DNA from: Paracoccaceae bacterium
GTDB lineage: Bacteria > Pseudomonadota > Alphaproteobacteria > Rhodobacterales > Rhodobacteraceae
Direction of reading: 5' to 3'
DNA length: 32,286 bases
NCBI GenBank assembly: GCA_024227475.1
Contig: JAAEUI010000500.1
Location: forward strand, 1-32,286
Shown here: positions 7,060 through 14,427 of the stretch, piece by piece
Numbering within the stretch: the stretch's first letter is position 1
Layout: each line of letters begins with the position of its first letter
Program-made: the position numbers and the translations under genes
The notes under the pieces: model-generated
What the model was told of the DNA's origin: nothing
The model's database searches: none
The model's input: only the letters and a program-made list of their open reading frames with translations

Positions 7060-8291
7060 TGCAGATGGGCTATGTTGATCGTTCCCGACGTCGGTTTTTG
7101 GCCAAGACGCTGGCCATCGGGTGTTCTGCCGCTGCCAGCCCGCTGGTGACGCCGGTCACATTTGCCTCGGTGAACTCAGACAAGCGGCTGGTGGTGATCG
7201 TTCTGCGGGGTGGTATGGATGGACTGGATGTTGTTGCCCCGGTTGGAGACCCACTTCTGGCGCAATATCGGCCGAACGTTGGTGCCGCGAGCCACAGCGA
7301 TCTGGATGGGTTCTTTGCCTTGCATCCTAAACTCAGTGGCCTGATGCCGATGTGGCAATCGGGCGAACTGGCCTTTGTGCACGCAGTTTCAACGCCTTAC
7401 CGCAACAAGCGAAGCCATTTTGATGGTCAGGATATTCTTGAGGCCGGTGTCGCCGAGATCAATTCGGATATACATGACAGCGGTTGGATCAACAGGATGC
7501 TGGCGCAGATGCCTGGTGCCGGGAAGGAAACCGCGTTTTCGGTCGGACGGGAGAGTATGCTATTGCTGCGTGGTGATCTGCCGATGACGAGCTGGTCGCC
7601 CGAGGGGCGGATTGATTTGTCACCGCAGGCGCAGTTAATGCTGGATGTAATTTATCAAAAAGACCCTTTGTTTGCGGAGGCAGGAAGCGTGGCTTTGACG
7701 CTGGCGGCGCAACTCAACCTGGATATCGAGGTCAGCGATGACGACCAAGTTATGATGCGGCAAATCATGAAAAACATGCAGGCCGCAAATAGGTTTCAGC
7801 GGGCGACCAGTCTGGCGGCCTTTGCTGCAAACCGGCTGAGGGAAGACACCCGGATTGCCGCCTTTTCCATTGGTGGATGGGACACCCATAGGAAGCAAAC
7901 CTCGAGCATCAAAAAAGCACTGGGCCAGTTGCAGGCGGCGCTGACGACGCTGAAATCTGAACTCGGACAGACCTGGGAAAAAACCGCCGTTGTCTGTATG
8001 ACGGAATTTGGCCGCACGGTGCGCGAGAACGGGTCGGCTGGAACAGATCACGGTACCGGTGGGGCCATGGTACTGGCAGGTGGTCTGATCCGCGGGCGGC
8101 GAGTCTATGGCGATTGGCCGGGGCTGAGAGATGATCAGCTGTTTAAGAACCGCGACCTGATGCCAACCAGCGATGTGCGCCGCTACACTGCCTGGATGAT
8201 CCGTGATTTGTATGGGATCAGCGCGTCGGAGCTTGAAGCTGCGGTCTTTCCGGGACTGGATATGGGTGGCAACCCTAAAGTGATTTCCTGA
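7059..8291 (+). CDS. DUF1501 family protein, Tat-exported
   Basis: DUF1501 proteins have an alkaline-phosphatase/sulfatase-like fold and are usually exported folded by Tat; their substrate is unknown. Here RSRRRFLAKT (8-17) followed by a hydrophobic, Ala-rich stretch is a twin-arginine signal. Then come VVIVLRGGMDGLDVVAP, HPKLSGLMPMW, RSHFDGQDILEAG, FSIGGWDTH, TEFGRTVRENGS and DHGTGGAMVLAGG, in the family order. It has 410 aa. The start overlaps the DUF1800 stop by one base (TAATG). A second in-frame ATG lies at 7065. The paired exported product suggests an envelope role (inference). Confidence 0.9.
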   Translation: MQMGYVDRSRRRFLAKTLAIGCSAAASPLVTPVTFASVNSDKRLVVIVLRGGMDGLDVVAPVGDPLLAQYRPNVGAASHSDLDGFFALHPKLSGLMPMWQSGELAFVHAVSTPYRNKRSHFDGQDILEAGVAEINSDIHDSGWINRMLAQMPGAGKETAFSVGRESMLLLRGDLPMTSWSPEGRIDLSPQAQLMLDVIYQKDPLFAEAGSVALTLAAQLNLDIEVSDDDQVMMRQIMKNMQAANRFQRATSLAAFAANRLREDTRIAAFSIGGWDTHRKQTSSIKKALGQLQAALTTLKSELGQTWEKTAVVCMTEFGRTVRENGSAGTDHGTGGAMVLAGGLIRGRRVYGDWPGLRDDQLFKNRDLMPTSDVRRYTAWMIRDLYGISASELEAAVFPGLDMGGNPKVIS

Positions 8292-8348
8292 ATGACTGCA
8301 GGCAGCACTGGAATTTCCCGGTCAAAAGCGTATCTGTTGTGGGTGTGA

Positions 8349-9083
8349 ATGTCAGTACTGGTTGATGAAATGGTAAGAGAGAAGGGCGAAAGCCTGCCCG
8401 ATTGGGCGCCGCCGCAAGCCCCCGCCGGGGAGGTTTTGAGGGGGCATTATGCGGTTCTGGAGCCATTGGATGCGGATCGTCATACCGCCGATCTCTATGC
8501 GGCGAACTGTACCGATACCAAGGGTGCGATTTGGGATTATATGCCCTACGGCCCGTTTTCCAGCCAGGCCAGTTATCACAAATGGGTGCGGGGCATGGCA
8601 GGACAGGATGATCCGTTTTTCTATGCCATCAAGAATCTGGAAACCGGCCGGTTTTGCGGGGTTGCGTCTTATCTGCGTATCAAACCGGCTGGCGGGTCGA
8701 TCGAAGTTGGCCATATCAACTTCGCCCCGCCTCTGCAGCGCACAAAGGCTGCAACCGAAGCCATGTATCTGATGATGAAATGGGCGTTTGGGGCCGGGTA
8801 TCGACGTTATGAGTGGAAATGTGATGCCCTGAACATCCGGTCACGCCGGGCCGGGCAGCGGCTGGGCCTGTCCTATGAAGGGGTGTTCCGGCAGGCCACC
8901 GTGGTCAAGGGACGCAACCGCGACACGGCATGGCTGGCTGCGATTGACAAGGAGTGGCCTGCGCTGCAGGCGGCGTTTGCGGCCTGGCTGGCACCATCAA
9001 ATTTCGACGCGGACGGGCGCCAGGTGGAATCTCTGGCCGATCTGACCGGGCTGGTGCGCGTGGCGGATGACCCGGCGGTCTGA
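8349..9083 (+). CDS. GNAT family N-acetyltransferase
   Basis: RimJ/RimL-like GNAT protein of 244 aa. After an N-terminal leader, LRGHYAVLEPLDADRHTADLY is the family start. FCGVASYLRIKP and SIEVGHINFAPPLQRTKAATEAMYLMM carry the acetyl-CoA-binding strand and helix. YEWKCDALNIRSRRAGQRLGL is the typical 'N...S...A..LG' acceptor-side motif. The acceptor (protein N-terminus or small amine) cannot be told. The Shine-Dalgarno is weak (GGGTGTGA). It lies 57 bp after the DUF1501 gene on the same strand and may share its transcript. Confidence 0.85.
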   Translation: MSVLVDEMVREKGESLPDWAPPQAPAGEVLRGHYAVLEPLDADRHTADLYAANCTDTKGAIWDYMPYGPFSSQASYHKWVRGMAGQDDPFFYAIKNLETGRFCGVASYLRIKPAGGSIEVGHINFAPPLQRTKAATEAMYLMMKWAFGAGYRRYEWKCDALNIRSRRAGQRLGLSYEGVFRQATVVKGRNRDTAWLAAIDKEWPALQAAFAAWLAPSNFDADGRQVESLADLTGLVRVADDPAV

Positions 9084-9194
9084 GGCCAGGCCTTGACACC
9101 CCGGCATGAAGTGACCACATCCAGAAAATGTTAGGTCGCTTTGCGCCCAAAATACTCCAGTTCAAACGCCAAGCGCTCTAGTTTGAGGTTTTCC

Positions 9195-9323
9195 ATGCTC
9201 CCGCCCAGTTCTGCTGCCTTGGATTTTCTACAGAACCGACGCTCGCGTCGGGCCAAAACTCTGAACCTGTCTGCTTTGGGCGGGGGGGATTTGGATCTGC
9301 TTACTCATTCGGTAACAGAATGA
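9195..9323 (+). pseudogene. Nitroreductase remnant (N-terminal fragment), coupled to the EI24 gene
   Basis: A 42-codon frame with its own start signals: GAGG at 9185-9188, then ATG 6 nt later. Its start, SSAALDFLQNRRSRRAKTL, matches the N-terminus of YdjA-type FMN nitroreductases (usually ALDFLLxRRSRPAKTL), followed by the GDLDLLT that normally leads into the FMN-binding part. The catalytic domain of about 150 residues is missing; the frame ends in THSVTE. Its TGA overlaps the ATG of the EI24 gene as ATGA. Most likely an internal deletion left a short leader ORF. A genuine small gene is the alternative. Confidence 0.5.
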
Positions 9324-9997
9324 TCATAAACGATTTTACCAGGGCGCTGAGCCAGATGGGGGATCCGAAGTTTCGCGGTGTTCTGTTGCGTGGGATTGGA
9401 TTAACGGTTCTGTTGCTGGCTGGCGCGACATGGGGGGTGCAACTGTTGTTGCCCGATACCGTCAGCCTGCCGTGGTTTGGCGAGATTGGCTGGCTGTCCT
9501 GGCTGTTGTCCGGCTTTGTGCTAATCTCGATGATTGGTCTTTCGGTTTTTCTGATGGTGCCGGTGGCCTCGGCCTTTACCGGGTTGTTTCTGGACCGGAT
9601 CACCAATGCGGTTGAGGCGCGGCACTATCCGCATCTGCAGCCCGCCAAGGGGGTGCCATTTGGCGATATGCTGGTGGATACACTCGCCTTTCTGGGGCTG
9701 ATGATTGTGGCCAATCTGGCGGCACTGATCGTATATCTGTTGTCAACCGTGGCTGCACCACTGGTGTTCTGGGCGGTGAATGGGTTTCTTCTTGGGCGCG
9801 AGTATTTTCAGATGGTGGCCATGCGCAGGCTGGGGCGGCAGGGCGCAAAGGAGCTGCGGCGGCGGCACAGGGGCGAGATTTTTGTAGCCGGGGTGCTGAT
9901 GGCGGTGCCGCTGACCATTCCGGTGATCAATCTGCTGGTGCCGGTGCTGGGGGTGGCGACATTCACACATCTGTTTCACCGGCTGAACCGGCGGTGA
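9320..9997 (+). CDS. EI24 domain-containing membrane protein (CysZ-like)
   Basis: Integral inner-membrane protein of the EI24/CysZ superfamily, some members of which transport sulfate. The 225-aa chain shows long hydrophobic segments around 22-48, 54-80, 113-145 and 185-210. Between them lie the family motifs FLDRITNAVEARHYP and NGFLLGREYFQMVAMRR, and the C-terminal PVINLLVPVLGVATFTHLFHR is a strong signature. The start ATG lies within the stop of the upstream nitroreductase remnant (ATGA) and has no good Shine-Dalgarno of its own, so translation may depend on coupling. It converges on the DUF2158 gene through a perfect hairpin. Sulfate transport is not shown. Confidence 0.85.
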   Translation: MIINDFTRALSQMGDPKFRGVLLRGIGLTVLLLAGATWGVQLLLPDTVSLPWFGEIGWLSWLLSGFVLISMIGLSVFLMVPVASAFTGLFLDRITNAVEARHYPHLQPAKGVPFGDMLVDTLAFLGLMIVANLAALIVYLLSTVAAPLVFWAVNGFLLGREYFQMVAMRRLGRQGAKELRRRHRGEIFVAGVLMAVPLTIPVINLLVPVLGVATFTHLFHRLNRR

Positions 9998-10007
9998 GTG
10001 TTTAACA

Positions 10008-10042
10008 AACGTCATTACCCGAACAAGTCAGGTAATGACGTT
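10008..10042. terminator. Perfect 12-bp hairpin between convergent genes
   Basis: AACGTCATTACC (10008-10019) pairs perfectly with GGTAATGACGTT (10031-10042) around 11 nt. It fills the 51-bp gap between the EI24 gene (+) and the DUF2158 gene (-). TTTAAC precedes it on the plus strand, but neither strand has a strong T-run. A shared bidirectional terminator is likely. Confidence 0.6.
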
Positions 10043-10048
10043 GACCCA

Positions 10049-10363
10049 TCAGTCTTTCCGGAAATGTGTCTTTTCACGCGGTTTGCCATGCCAGCCCGTT
10101 TTGCCCTTGGGCCCGCCATCGCGTGGCCCGTCAAAGCGCTTGCCACCACCTTCACGGTCGCCCTTGTAGGGGCGCCTGCCGCGATCATCGTCACCCTCGC
10201 GTACTTCCCATTTCTTTAGCAGGGCGCTGGTGAATGTGTCGCGGTGGATCATGCCTTCGTTGCACCAGACCAATGACACCTGATCACCGTCAACGGTTTC
10301 TACCGCCATACGTGGAGAGCCGGAGATCAGCGTGGCGAGATCGCCTGTTTTCAGTGTGGCCAT
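10049..10363 (-). CDS. DUF2158 (YodC-like) protein with a charged Gly/Arg/Lys-rich tail
   Basis: The first about 55 residues, MATLKTGDLATLISGSPRMA then VDGDQVSLVWCNEG and RDTFTSALLKKWE, are a DUF2158 domain, a small SH3-like fold of unknown role. Typical members end there. This 104-aa protein goes on for about 50 residues rich in Gly, Arg, Lys and Asp (GRRPYKGDREGGGKRF, PRDGGPKGKTGWHGKPRE), surely disordered and like RNA-binding RGG tails. The start at 10363 has GGAAGGA upstream; the frame is open five codons further up. It is separated from the DUF1467 gene by about 70 bp on the same strand. Confidence 0.8.
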   Translation of the reverse strand: MATLKTGDLATLISGSPRMAVETVDGDQVSLVWCNEGMIHRDTFTSALLKKWEVREGDDDRGRRPYKGDREGGGKRFDGPRDGGPKGKTGWHGKPREKTHFRKD

Positions 10364-10434
10364 GGGGTGTCCTTCCAAGCGGCGTGTTTCAGACGACCGC
10401 CTATAGGGAAGCTGCGGTGGAAAGGGAAGTGCTA

Positions 10435-10701
10435 TTATTGGTACCGGGTATCAAACCCAAGGTTTTCCAGCGACAGCACCTCGCTGATGATCACCCAGCA
10501 GATCGCTGCCCAGACCAGAGTTGCAACAATCGTCGTAATGATCATGCGGCGTTTGATCTGAGGGTTCGCCGGGGCCGAAGATGGGGTGCCGGGCACCACG
10601 TCGCCCTCCTCTTCCTGGCTTTTGAGGCGCAGCGGCAGGATCACAAACAACGTCATGAACCAGATTATGGCGTAAAGGACGATAGCGGCGCTTATGCTCA
10701 T
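10435..10701 (-). CDS. DUF1467 family membrane protein
   Basis: An 88-aa protein with two transmembrane helices: AAIVLYAIIWFMTLFVILPL (about 5-25) and MIITTIVATLVWAAICWVII (about 54-73). A charged loop, KSQEEEGDVVPGTP, lies between them. This is the DUF1467 pattern of alphaproteobacteria, function unknown. The ATG at 10701 lies 7 nt after the mce stop on the same strand, with AGCAGG inside the end of mce, so the two form an operon; this pairing is common in Rhodobacterales. The frame is open upstream inside mce but there it is only a shadow. Confidence 0.85.
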   Translation of the reverse strand: MSISAAIVLYAIIWFMTLFVILPLRLKSQEEEGDVVPGTPSSAPANPQIKRRMIITTIVATLVWAAICWVIISEVLSLENLGFDTRYQ

Positions 10702-10708
10702 GCGGGGT

Positions 10709-11113
10709 TTAAACCTGCTCCAGTTCCACCAGCGTGCCGGTGAAATCCTTGGGGCGTAAAAACAGCACCGGTTTGCCGTGGGCTCCGTTCTTTGGCTCGC
10801 CATTACCCAGCACACGGGCACCTGAGGCCTGCAACTGGTCGCGTGCCGACAGAATGTCATCGACCTCGTAGCAGATGTGGTGGATACCACCGGATGGGTT
10901 CTTGTCCAGAAACCCCTGAATTGGAGAGTTGTCGCCTAACGGGTACAGCAATTCAATTTTGGTATTCGGCAGCTCGATGAATACAACTGTGACTCCGTGG
11001 TCGGGCTCGTCCTGCGGTGGGTTTACTTTAGCCCCCAGCGTATCGCGATATTGCGCAGCCGCGGCCTCAAGGTCGGGTACGGCGATAGCAACATGGTTCA
11101 GGCGTCCGATCAT
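10709..11113 (-). CDS. mce: Methylmalonyl-CoA epimerase
   Basis: Interconverts the (2S) and (2R) forms of methylmalonyl-CoA so that the B12 mutase can make succinyl-CoA. The 134-aa protein is a vicinal-oxygen-chelate fold with two beta-alpha-beta-beta-beta modules. Likely metal ligands are H7 (LNHVAIAVPDL), H78 or H79 (GGIHHICYEV) and a C-terminal Glu (LVELEQV). KIELLYPLGDNSPI and FLRPKDFTGTLVELEQ are family signatures. The start has AAAAGGAG about 7 nt upstream. It is first in an operon with the DUF1467 gene. Together with meaB at the left of the window it points to propionyl-CoA or ethylmalonyl-CoA metabolism. Confidence 0.95.
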   Translation of the reverse strand: MIGRLNHVAIAVPDLEAAAAQYRDTLGAKVNPPQDEPDHGVTVVFIELPNTKIELLYPLGDNSPIQGFLDKNPSGGIHHICYEVDDILSARDQLQASGARVLGNGEPKNGAHGKPVLFLRPKDFTGTLVELEQV

Positions 11114-11393
11114 GGCTGATCTCCTTTTCTGTTGCGTCTGCTATGGCCGAGCGGGAAGCGAAAGACAACGCGTCAAAAAGTCGGGCAGGAAGAATTTTTG
11201 CAAATTTTCTGCTTTCGTTAGGACACTGTTAGCTAATGCTGTCTTACCCTGATCTGAATCAGATTTTGGTAAATCTTCTGGGTCAAGCCTTTGGTGTTGC
11301 AGCGTTTTGCGCGAACCTTGTGTCTCAGAATTCGCTCAAAATGCTCTGAGTTGCGCTGGAATGGGTAAACCAGAACCGGCATGTGAGGACAAG

Positions 11394-12104
11394 ATGGAAC
11401 GGCAATCCGCGAAGCTTAACATAGAATTTGCCAGCAGGCGGCCTTTGTTCGGGCTGACGATTCTGCTGGTCGAAGACAGCCGGTGTTGTTCGCAGGCCGT
11501 GCGGATGATGTCGGTCAAAAGCGGCGCGCGAATGCGGCGGGCGGATTGCCTGCGCTCAGCGCGGCGTCATCTGATGATTTACCGACCCGATGTCGTGATG
11601 ATTGATCTGGGATTGCCCGATGGCTCCGGGGTCGAACTGATCGAGGAACTGAACGAGATGCCGGATTGGTCATCCGCAGTTGTTGCCCTGAGCGGAGACG
11701 ATGGTGGCCCTGGTAAAGCGCAGGCGATGGAAGCTGGTGCGGCTTGTTTTCTGACCAAGCCTTTGCAGGATATTTTGCATTTTCAACAGGCAGTCCTGTC
11801 GGTGGCCAACAAAATGGGGGGGCCGCATCTGTTTGTTGCGCGTTCCGGTGGCAAGCCGCTGGAAATGGATGGCCGTGCTTTCCTCGATGATCTGAACCTC
11901 GCGGAACGACGGATGCGGCAGGCTTTGTCACAGGCTGACACTGCGGAACTGCACTATTTGGCGCAATTCACCCGTTCTGTTGCGAAAACCGCGCAGGATC
12001 ATGAGCTGGTTGATTGCGCCGCGGCTTTTGGTGCTCGTCTGGCGGGCGGAACGAAATGGCAAAGAGGCGGCGAAGGGTGTTGGCGTTGCTGCGCGAACGG
12101 CTGA
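11394..12104 (+). CDS. Response regulator with C-terminal HPt-like region, probably frameshifted at its 3' end
   Basis: CheY-like receiver: LTILLVEDS (acid pair E27, D28), phospho-acceptor D71 in VVMIDLGLPDGSG, ALSGDD, and K122 in CFLTKP. After about residue 150 comes a helical stretch (DDLNLAERRMRQAL, LHYLAQFTRSVAKTA) resembling a degenerate HPt bundle; it has no DNA-binding domain. The ATG at 11394 has GAGG 5 nt upstream; the frame is open upstream to 11307. The last about 15 residues in this frame (TKWQRGGEGCWRCC) look non-native. The frame one base back reads VLALLRERLKDAAPI and stops at 12124, the expected amphipathic end. A single-base loss near 12041-12050 would explain this. Confidence 0.8.
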   Translation: MERQSAKLNIEFASRRPLFGLTILLVEDSRCCSQAVRMMSVKSGARMRRADCLRSARRHLMIYRPDVVMIDLGLPDGSGVELIEELNEMPDWSSAVVALSGDDGGPGKAQAMEAGAACFLTKPLQDILHFQQAVLSVANKMGGPHLFVARSGGKPLEMDGRAFLDDLNLAERRMRQALSQADTAELHYLAQFTRSVAKTAQDHELVDCAAAFGARLAGGTKWQRGGEGCWRCCANG

Positions 12105-12227
12105 AAGACGCCGCGCCGATCTGAATGTGTTTCGCTTCGCTGCAGGGGTGGTTCTGAGCACCAAAATTCTGTCAGCCACGCGAGATTCTGCTCGCTTTTC
12201 CAGCAAAACAGAGTCACGCATCCGGGT

Positions 12228-13307
12228 ATGGAATACTTAGCGAATCCCTGGCGGGGAACGGGCCTGCCGAAAACGGATGATCTGGTTGCCGGAGCGGTTG
12301 CCGATGATCCTGAACTTGTTCTGCATTTGCTCGGGATGTGTCCAGCTTATCAGCCGACGGCGCTGGTGAAACAGGGCGAATTGGCGGATGAACTTGGCCT
12401 GGCTGGCCTGACGATCAAGGATGAACGCCAGCGCATGGGGCTCGGCAGCTTCAAGGCGCTCGGTGCGGCCTTTGCCATCGCCAAGCAGGCGCATCTGGCC
12501 CAAGGTGATGCGTTGGCGGATCCTGAAGTGGCAAAATCGGCGCTGAAGGGGGAAACTTTTGTCACTGCCAGCGCGGGAAATCACGGCCTTTCTGTTGCCG
12601 CAGGTGCGCGGATTTTTGGTGCGCGGGCGGTGATTTACCTCGCGCAAACCGTGCCGGTCGGATTTGCTGACCGGTTGCGCGGGATTGGCGCGGATGTGGT
12701 GATCGAAGGCGCGGATTACGAGGCCAGCATGGCCGGTGCTGCAAAGGCGGCCACCGACAATGGCTGGACGTTGTTGTCGGACAGCACCTGGGCTGGCTGC
12801 ACCACGGGGCAGGATGTGATGGAGGGTTATCTGGCGATGGCCTCCGAAATCGTTGAACAGGCCGGTAACGAAGTTCCCACACATGTTTTCCTGCAGGCAG
12901 GTGTTGGTGGCCTGGCAGCCGGAGTAACGGCATACCTGCGCAAAGTCTGGGGCGATACGCCTCAGATTATTGTGGTTGAACCTGAAGCCGCACCGGCGCT
13001 TTATGAATGCGTCAAGGCTGGGAAATTCGTCGCTTCCTCCGGCCCCTCGTCGAATATGGGTCGGCTGGACTGCAAAGAGGCCTCGCATCTGGCACTGAAA
13101 TGTCTGGCTGAGCAGGCGGATGGGTTCATGCTGCTGTCAGACGATTATGTAGCTGAAACTATTGCCCGGCTCGAACCTCTGGGACTGGAAACATCGCCCT
13201 CTGGCGGGGCGGGATATGCTGGTGTCGTTGCTGCGGCGCGGGCCGATTCCATCGGCTCGTCAGACCGCGTGCTGGTGATCCTGTCAGAAGGCCCAGCGGA
13301 TGAGTGA
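12228..13307 (+). CDS. PLP-dependent lyase, diaminopropionate ammonia-lyase-like
   Basis: Fold-type II PLP enzyme, 359 aa. The PLP lysine is K76 in GLGSFKALGA, the phosphate loop is GVGGLAAG at 225-232, and GRLDCKEASHLAL and SPSGGAGYAG are DAP-lyase-like. LLSDSTW at 183-189 holds the Asp that DAP lyase uses (D189 in E. coli numbering). But the cofactor loop reads SAGNHG (115-120), as in threonine/serine dehydratases, where the DAP lyase I recall has TDGNHG with a second catalytic Asp. The substrate is therefore open: 2,3-diaminopropionate, threonine or serine, or a related amino acid. It is first in an operon; the next gene overlaps by 8 bp. The Shine-Dalgarno is poor. Confidence 0.78.
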   Translation: MEYLANPWRGTGLPKTDDLVAGAVADDPELVLHLLGMCPAYQPTALVKQGELADELGLAGLTIKDERQRMGLGSFKALGAAFAIAKQAHLAQGDALADPEVAKSALKGETFVTASAGNHGLSVAAGARIFGARAVIYLAQTVPVGFADRLRGIGADVVIEGADYEASMAGAAKAATDNGWTLLSDSTWAGCTTGQDVMEGYLAMASEIVEQAGNEVPTHVFLQAGVGGLAAGVTAYLRKVWGDTPQIIVVEPEAAPALYECVKAGKFVASSGPSSNMGRLDCKEASHLALKCLAEQADGFMLLSDDYVAETIARLEPLGLETSPSGGAGYAGVVAAARADSIGSSDRVLVILSEGPADE

Positions 13308-14427
13308 TTTCCCGCATTCAGAGTTTGCAGCGCGCCTTGAACGTGCACAGGCTCTGATGGGGGAACAGAACCTTGATGCGATGTTGCTGACGACAGAGGC
13401 GGAGGTGCGGTATTTCTCCGGCTTTCGCACCTTGTTCTGGCTCAGCCCGACCCGCCCCTGGTTTCTGATCCTGCCGCGCGAGGGAGAACCGATTGCGGTG
13501 ATCCCCGGTATCGGGGCCGAACTGATGCGGGCAACCTGGGTAAAAGATATCCGCACATGGCCCTCGCCGCATCCCGACGACGAAGGCGTCAGCCTGTTGC
13601 TTGATGCGCTGAACGGCGCCAGCCGCATAGGCCTGCCGATGGGCGAGGAAGCCTCACTCAGGATGCCGCTCAGGGATTTCAACCGGCTGCAAAACCAGAT
13701 CGACGGGGTGTTTTGCGACTGCAGTGACCTGATCAAATCCGTTCGCACGGTGAAGTCCGAAGCAGAAATCGCGATACTGCGCCTTATCTGCGGCATCGGT
13801 TCGGATGCGTTCGATCGGCTGCCGGACATCGCGGCGGCAGGCCTGCCACTGGCCGAGGTGTTCGGGCGGTTCAAGATAGCGCTGCTTGAGGCGGGTGCTG
13901 ATGATGTGCCCTATCTGGTCGGCGGGGCCGGGCAGGGTGGATATGGCGATGTTATTTCCCCACCGTCGGAATCGCCTCTTCAGGCGGGCGACGTGCTGAT
14001 GCTGGACACCGGATCGACATTGCAGGGGTATTTCTGCGACTTTGACCGCAATTTTGCCATCGGGACCGCTGATACCGCGGCGCGAGACGCCCATGCAAAA
14101 CTGTGGGATGCGACCGAAGCCGGGCTGGAGGCCGCCCACCCCGGGTCGACCTGCGCTGATCTGTTCACAGCAATGAACCGGGAGCTTGGCGGAGGGGCCG
14201 GGGTCGGTCGGTTTGGTCACGGGTTGGGGATGCAACTGACCGAATGGCCCTCGATTGCCGCGCATGATAACACGGTGATGCAGCCGGGGATGGTGATGAC
14301 GCTGGAACCAAGCATTGAGATAGGACCGGGCAAAATGATGGTGCATGAGGAGAACATCCTGATCACGGATGGCGCGCCCGAGTTGCTTACAAAGCGTGCA
14401 GCTCAAGACTTGCCGGTGATCGGATGA
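13300..14427 (+). CDS. M24 family metallopeptidase (Xaa-Pro dipeptidase / amide hydrolase-like)
   Basis: A 375-aa two-domain protein. The N-terminal creatinase-like domain (about 1-150; RLERAQALMGEQNLDAMLL, VRYFSGFRTLFW) is followed by a pita-bread catalytic domain. All five metal ligands are visible: D236 (LMLDTGST), D247 (CDFDRNFA), H307 (FGHGLGM), E336 (TLEPSI) and E350 or E351 (VHEEN). Such enzymes cleave Xaa-Pro bonds or hydrolyse cyclic or small amides (ectoine hydrolase DoeA is in this superfamily). It overlaps the lyase gene by 8 bp and the racemase-like gene by 4 bp (ATGA), so the three products surely act together. The real substrate is unknown. Confidence 0.88.
   Translation: MSDFPHSEFAARLERAQALMGEQNLDAMLLTTEAEVRYFSGFRTLFWLSPTRPWFLILPREGEPIAVIPGIGAELMRATWVKDIRTWPSPHPDDEGVSLLLDALNGASRIGLPMGEEASLRMPLRDFNRLQNQIDGVFCDCSDLIKSVRTVKSEAEIAILRLICGIGSDAFDRLPDIAAAGLPLAEVFGRFKIALLEAGADDVPYLVGGAGQGGYGDVISPPSESPLQAGDVLMLDTGSTLQGYFCDFDRNFAIGTADTAARDAHAKLWDATEAGLEAAHPGSTCADLFTAMNRELGGGAGVGRFGHGLGMQLTEWPSIAAHDNTVMQPGMVMTLEPSIEIGPGKMMVHEENILITDGAPELLTKRAAQDLPVIG

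Noticed and set aside
12237-13088. Minus-strand frame of 283 codons opposite the PLP lyase gene
   Set aside because: Antisense shadow of a gene with a clear PLP-enzyme motif set; no start signals or family likeness.
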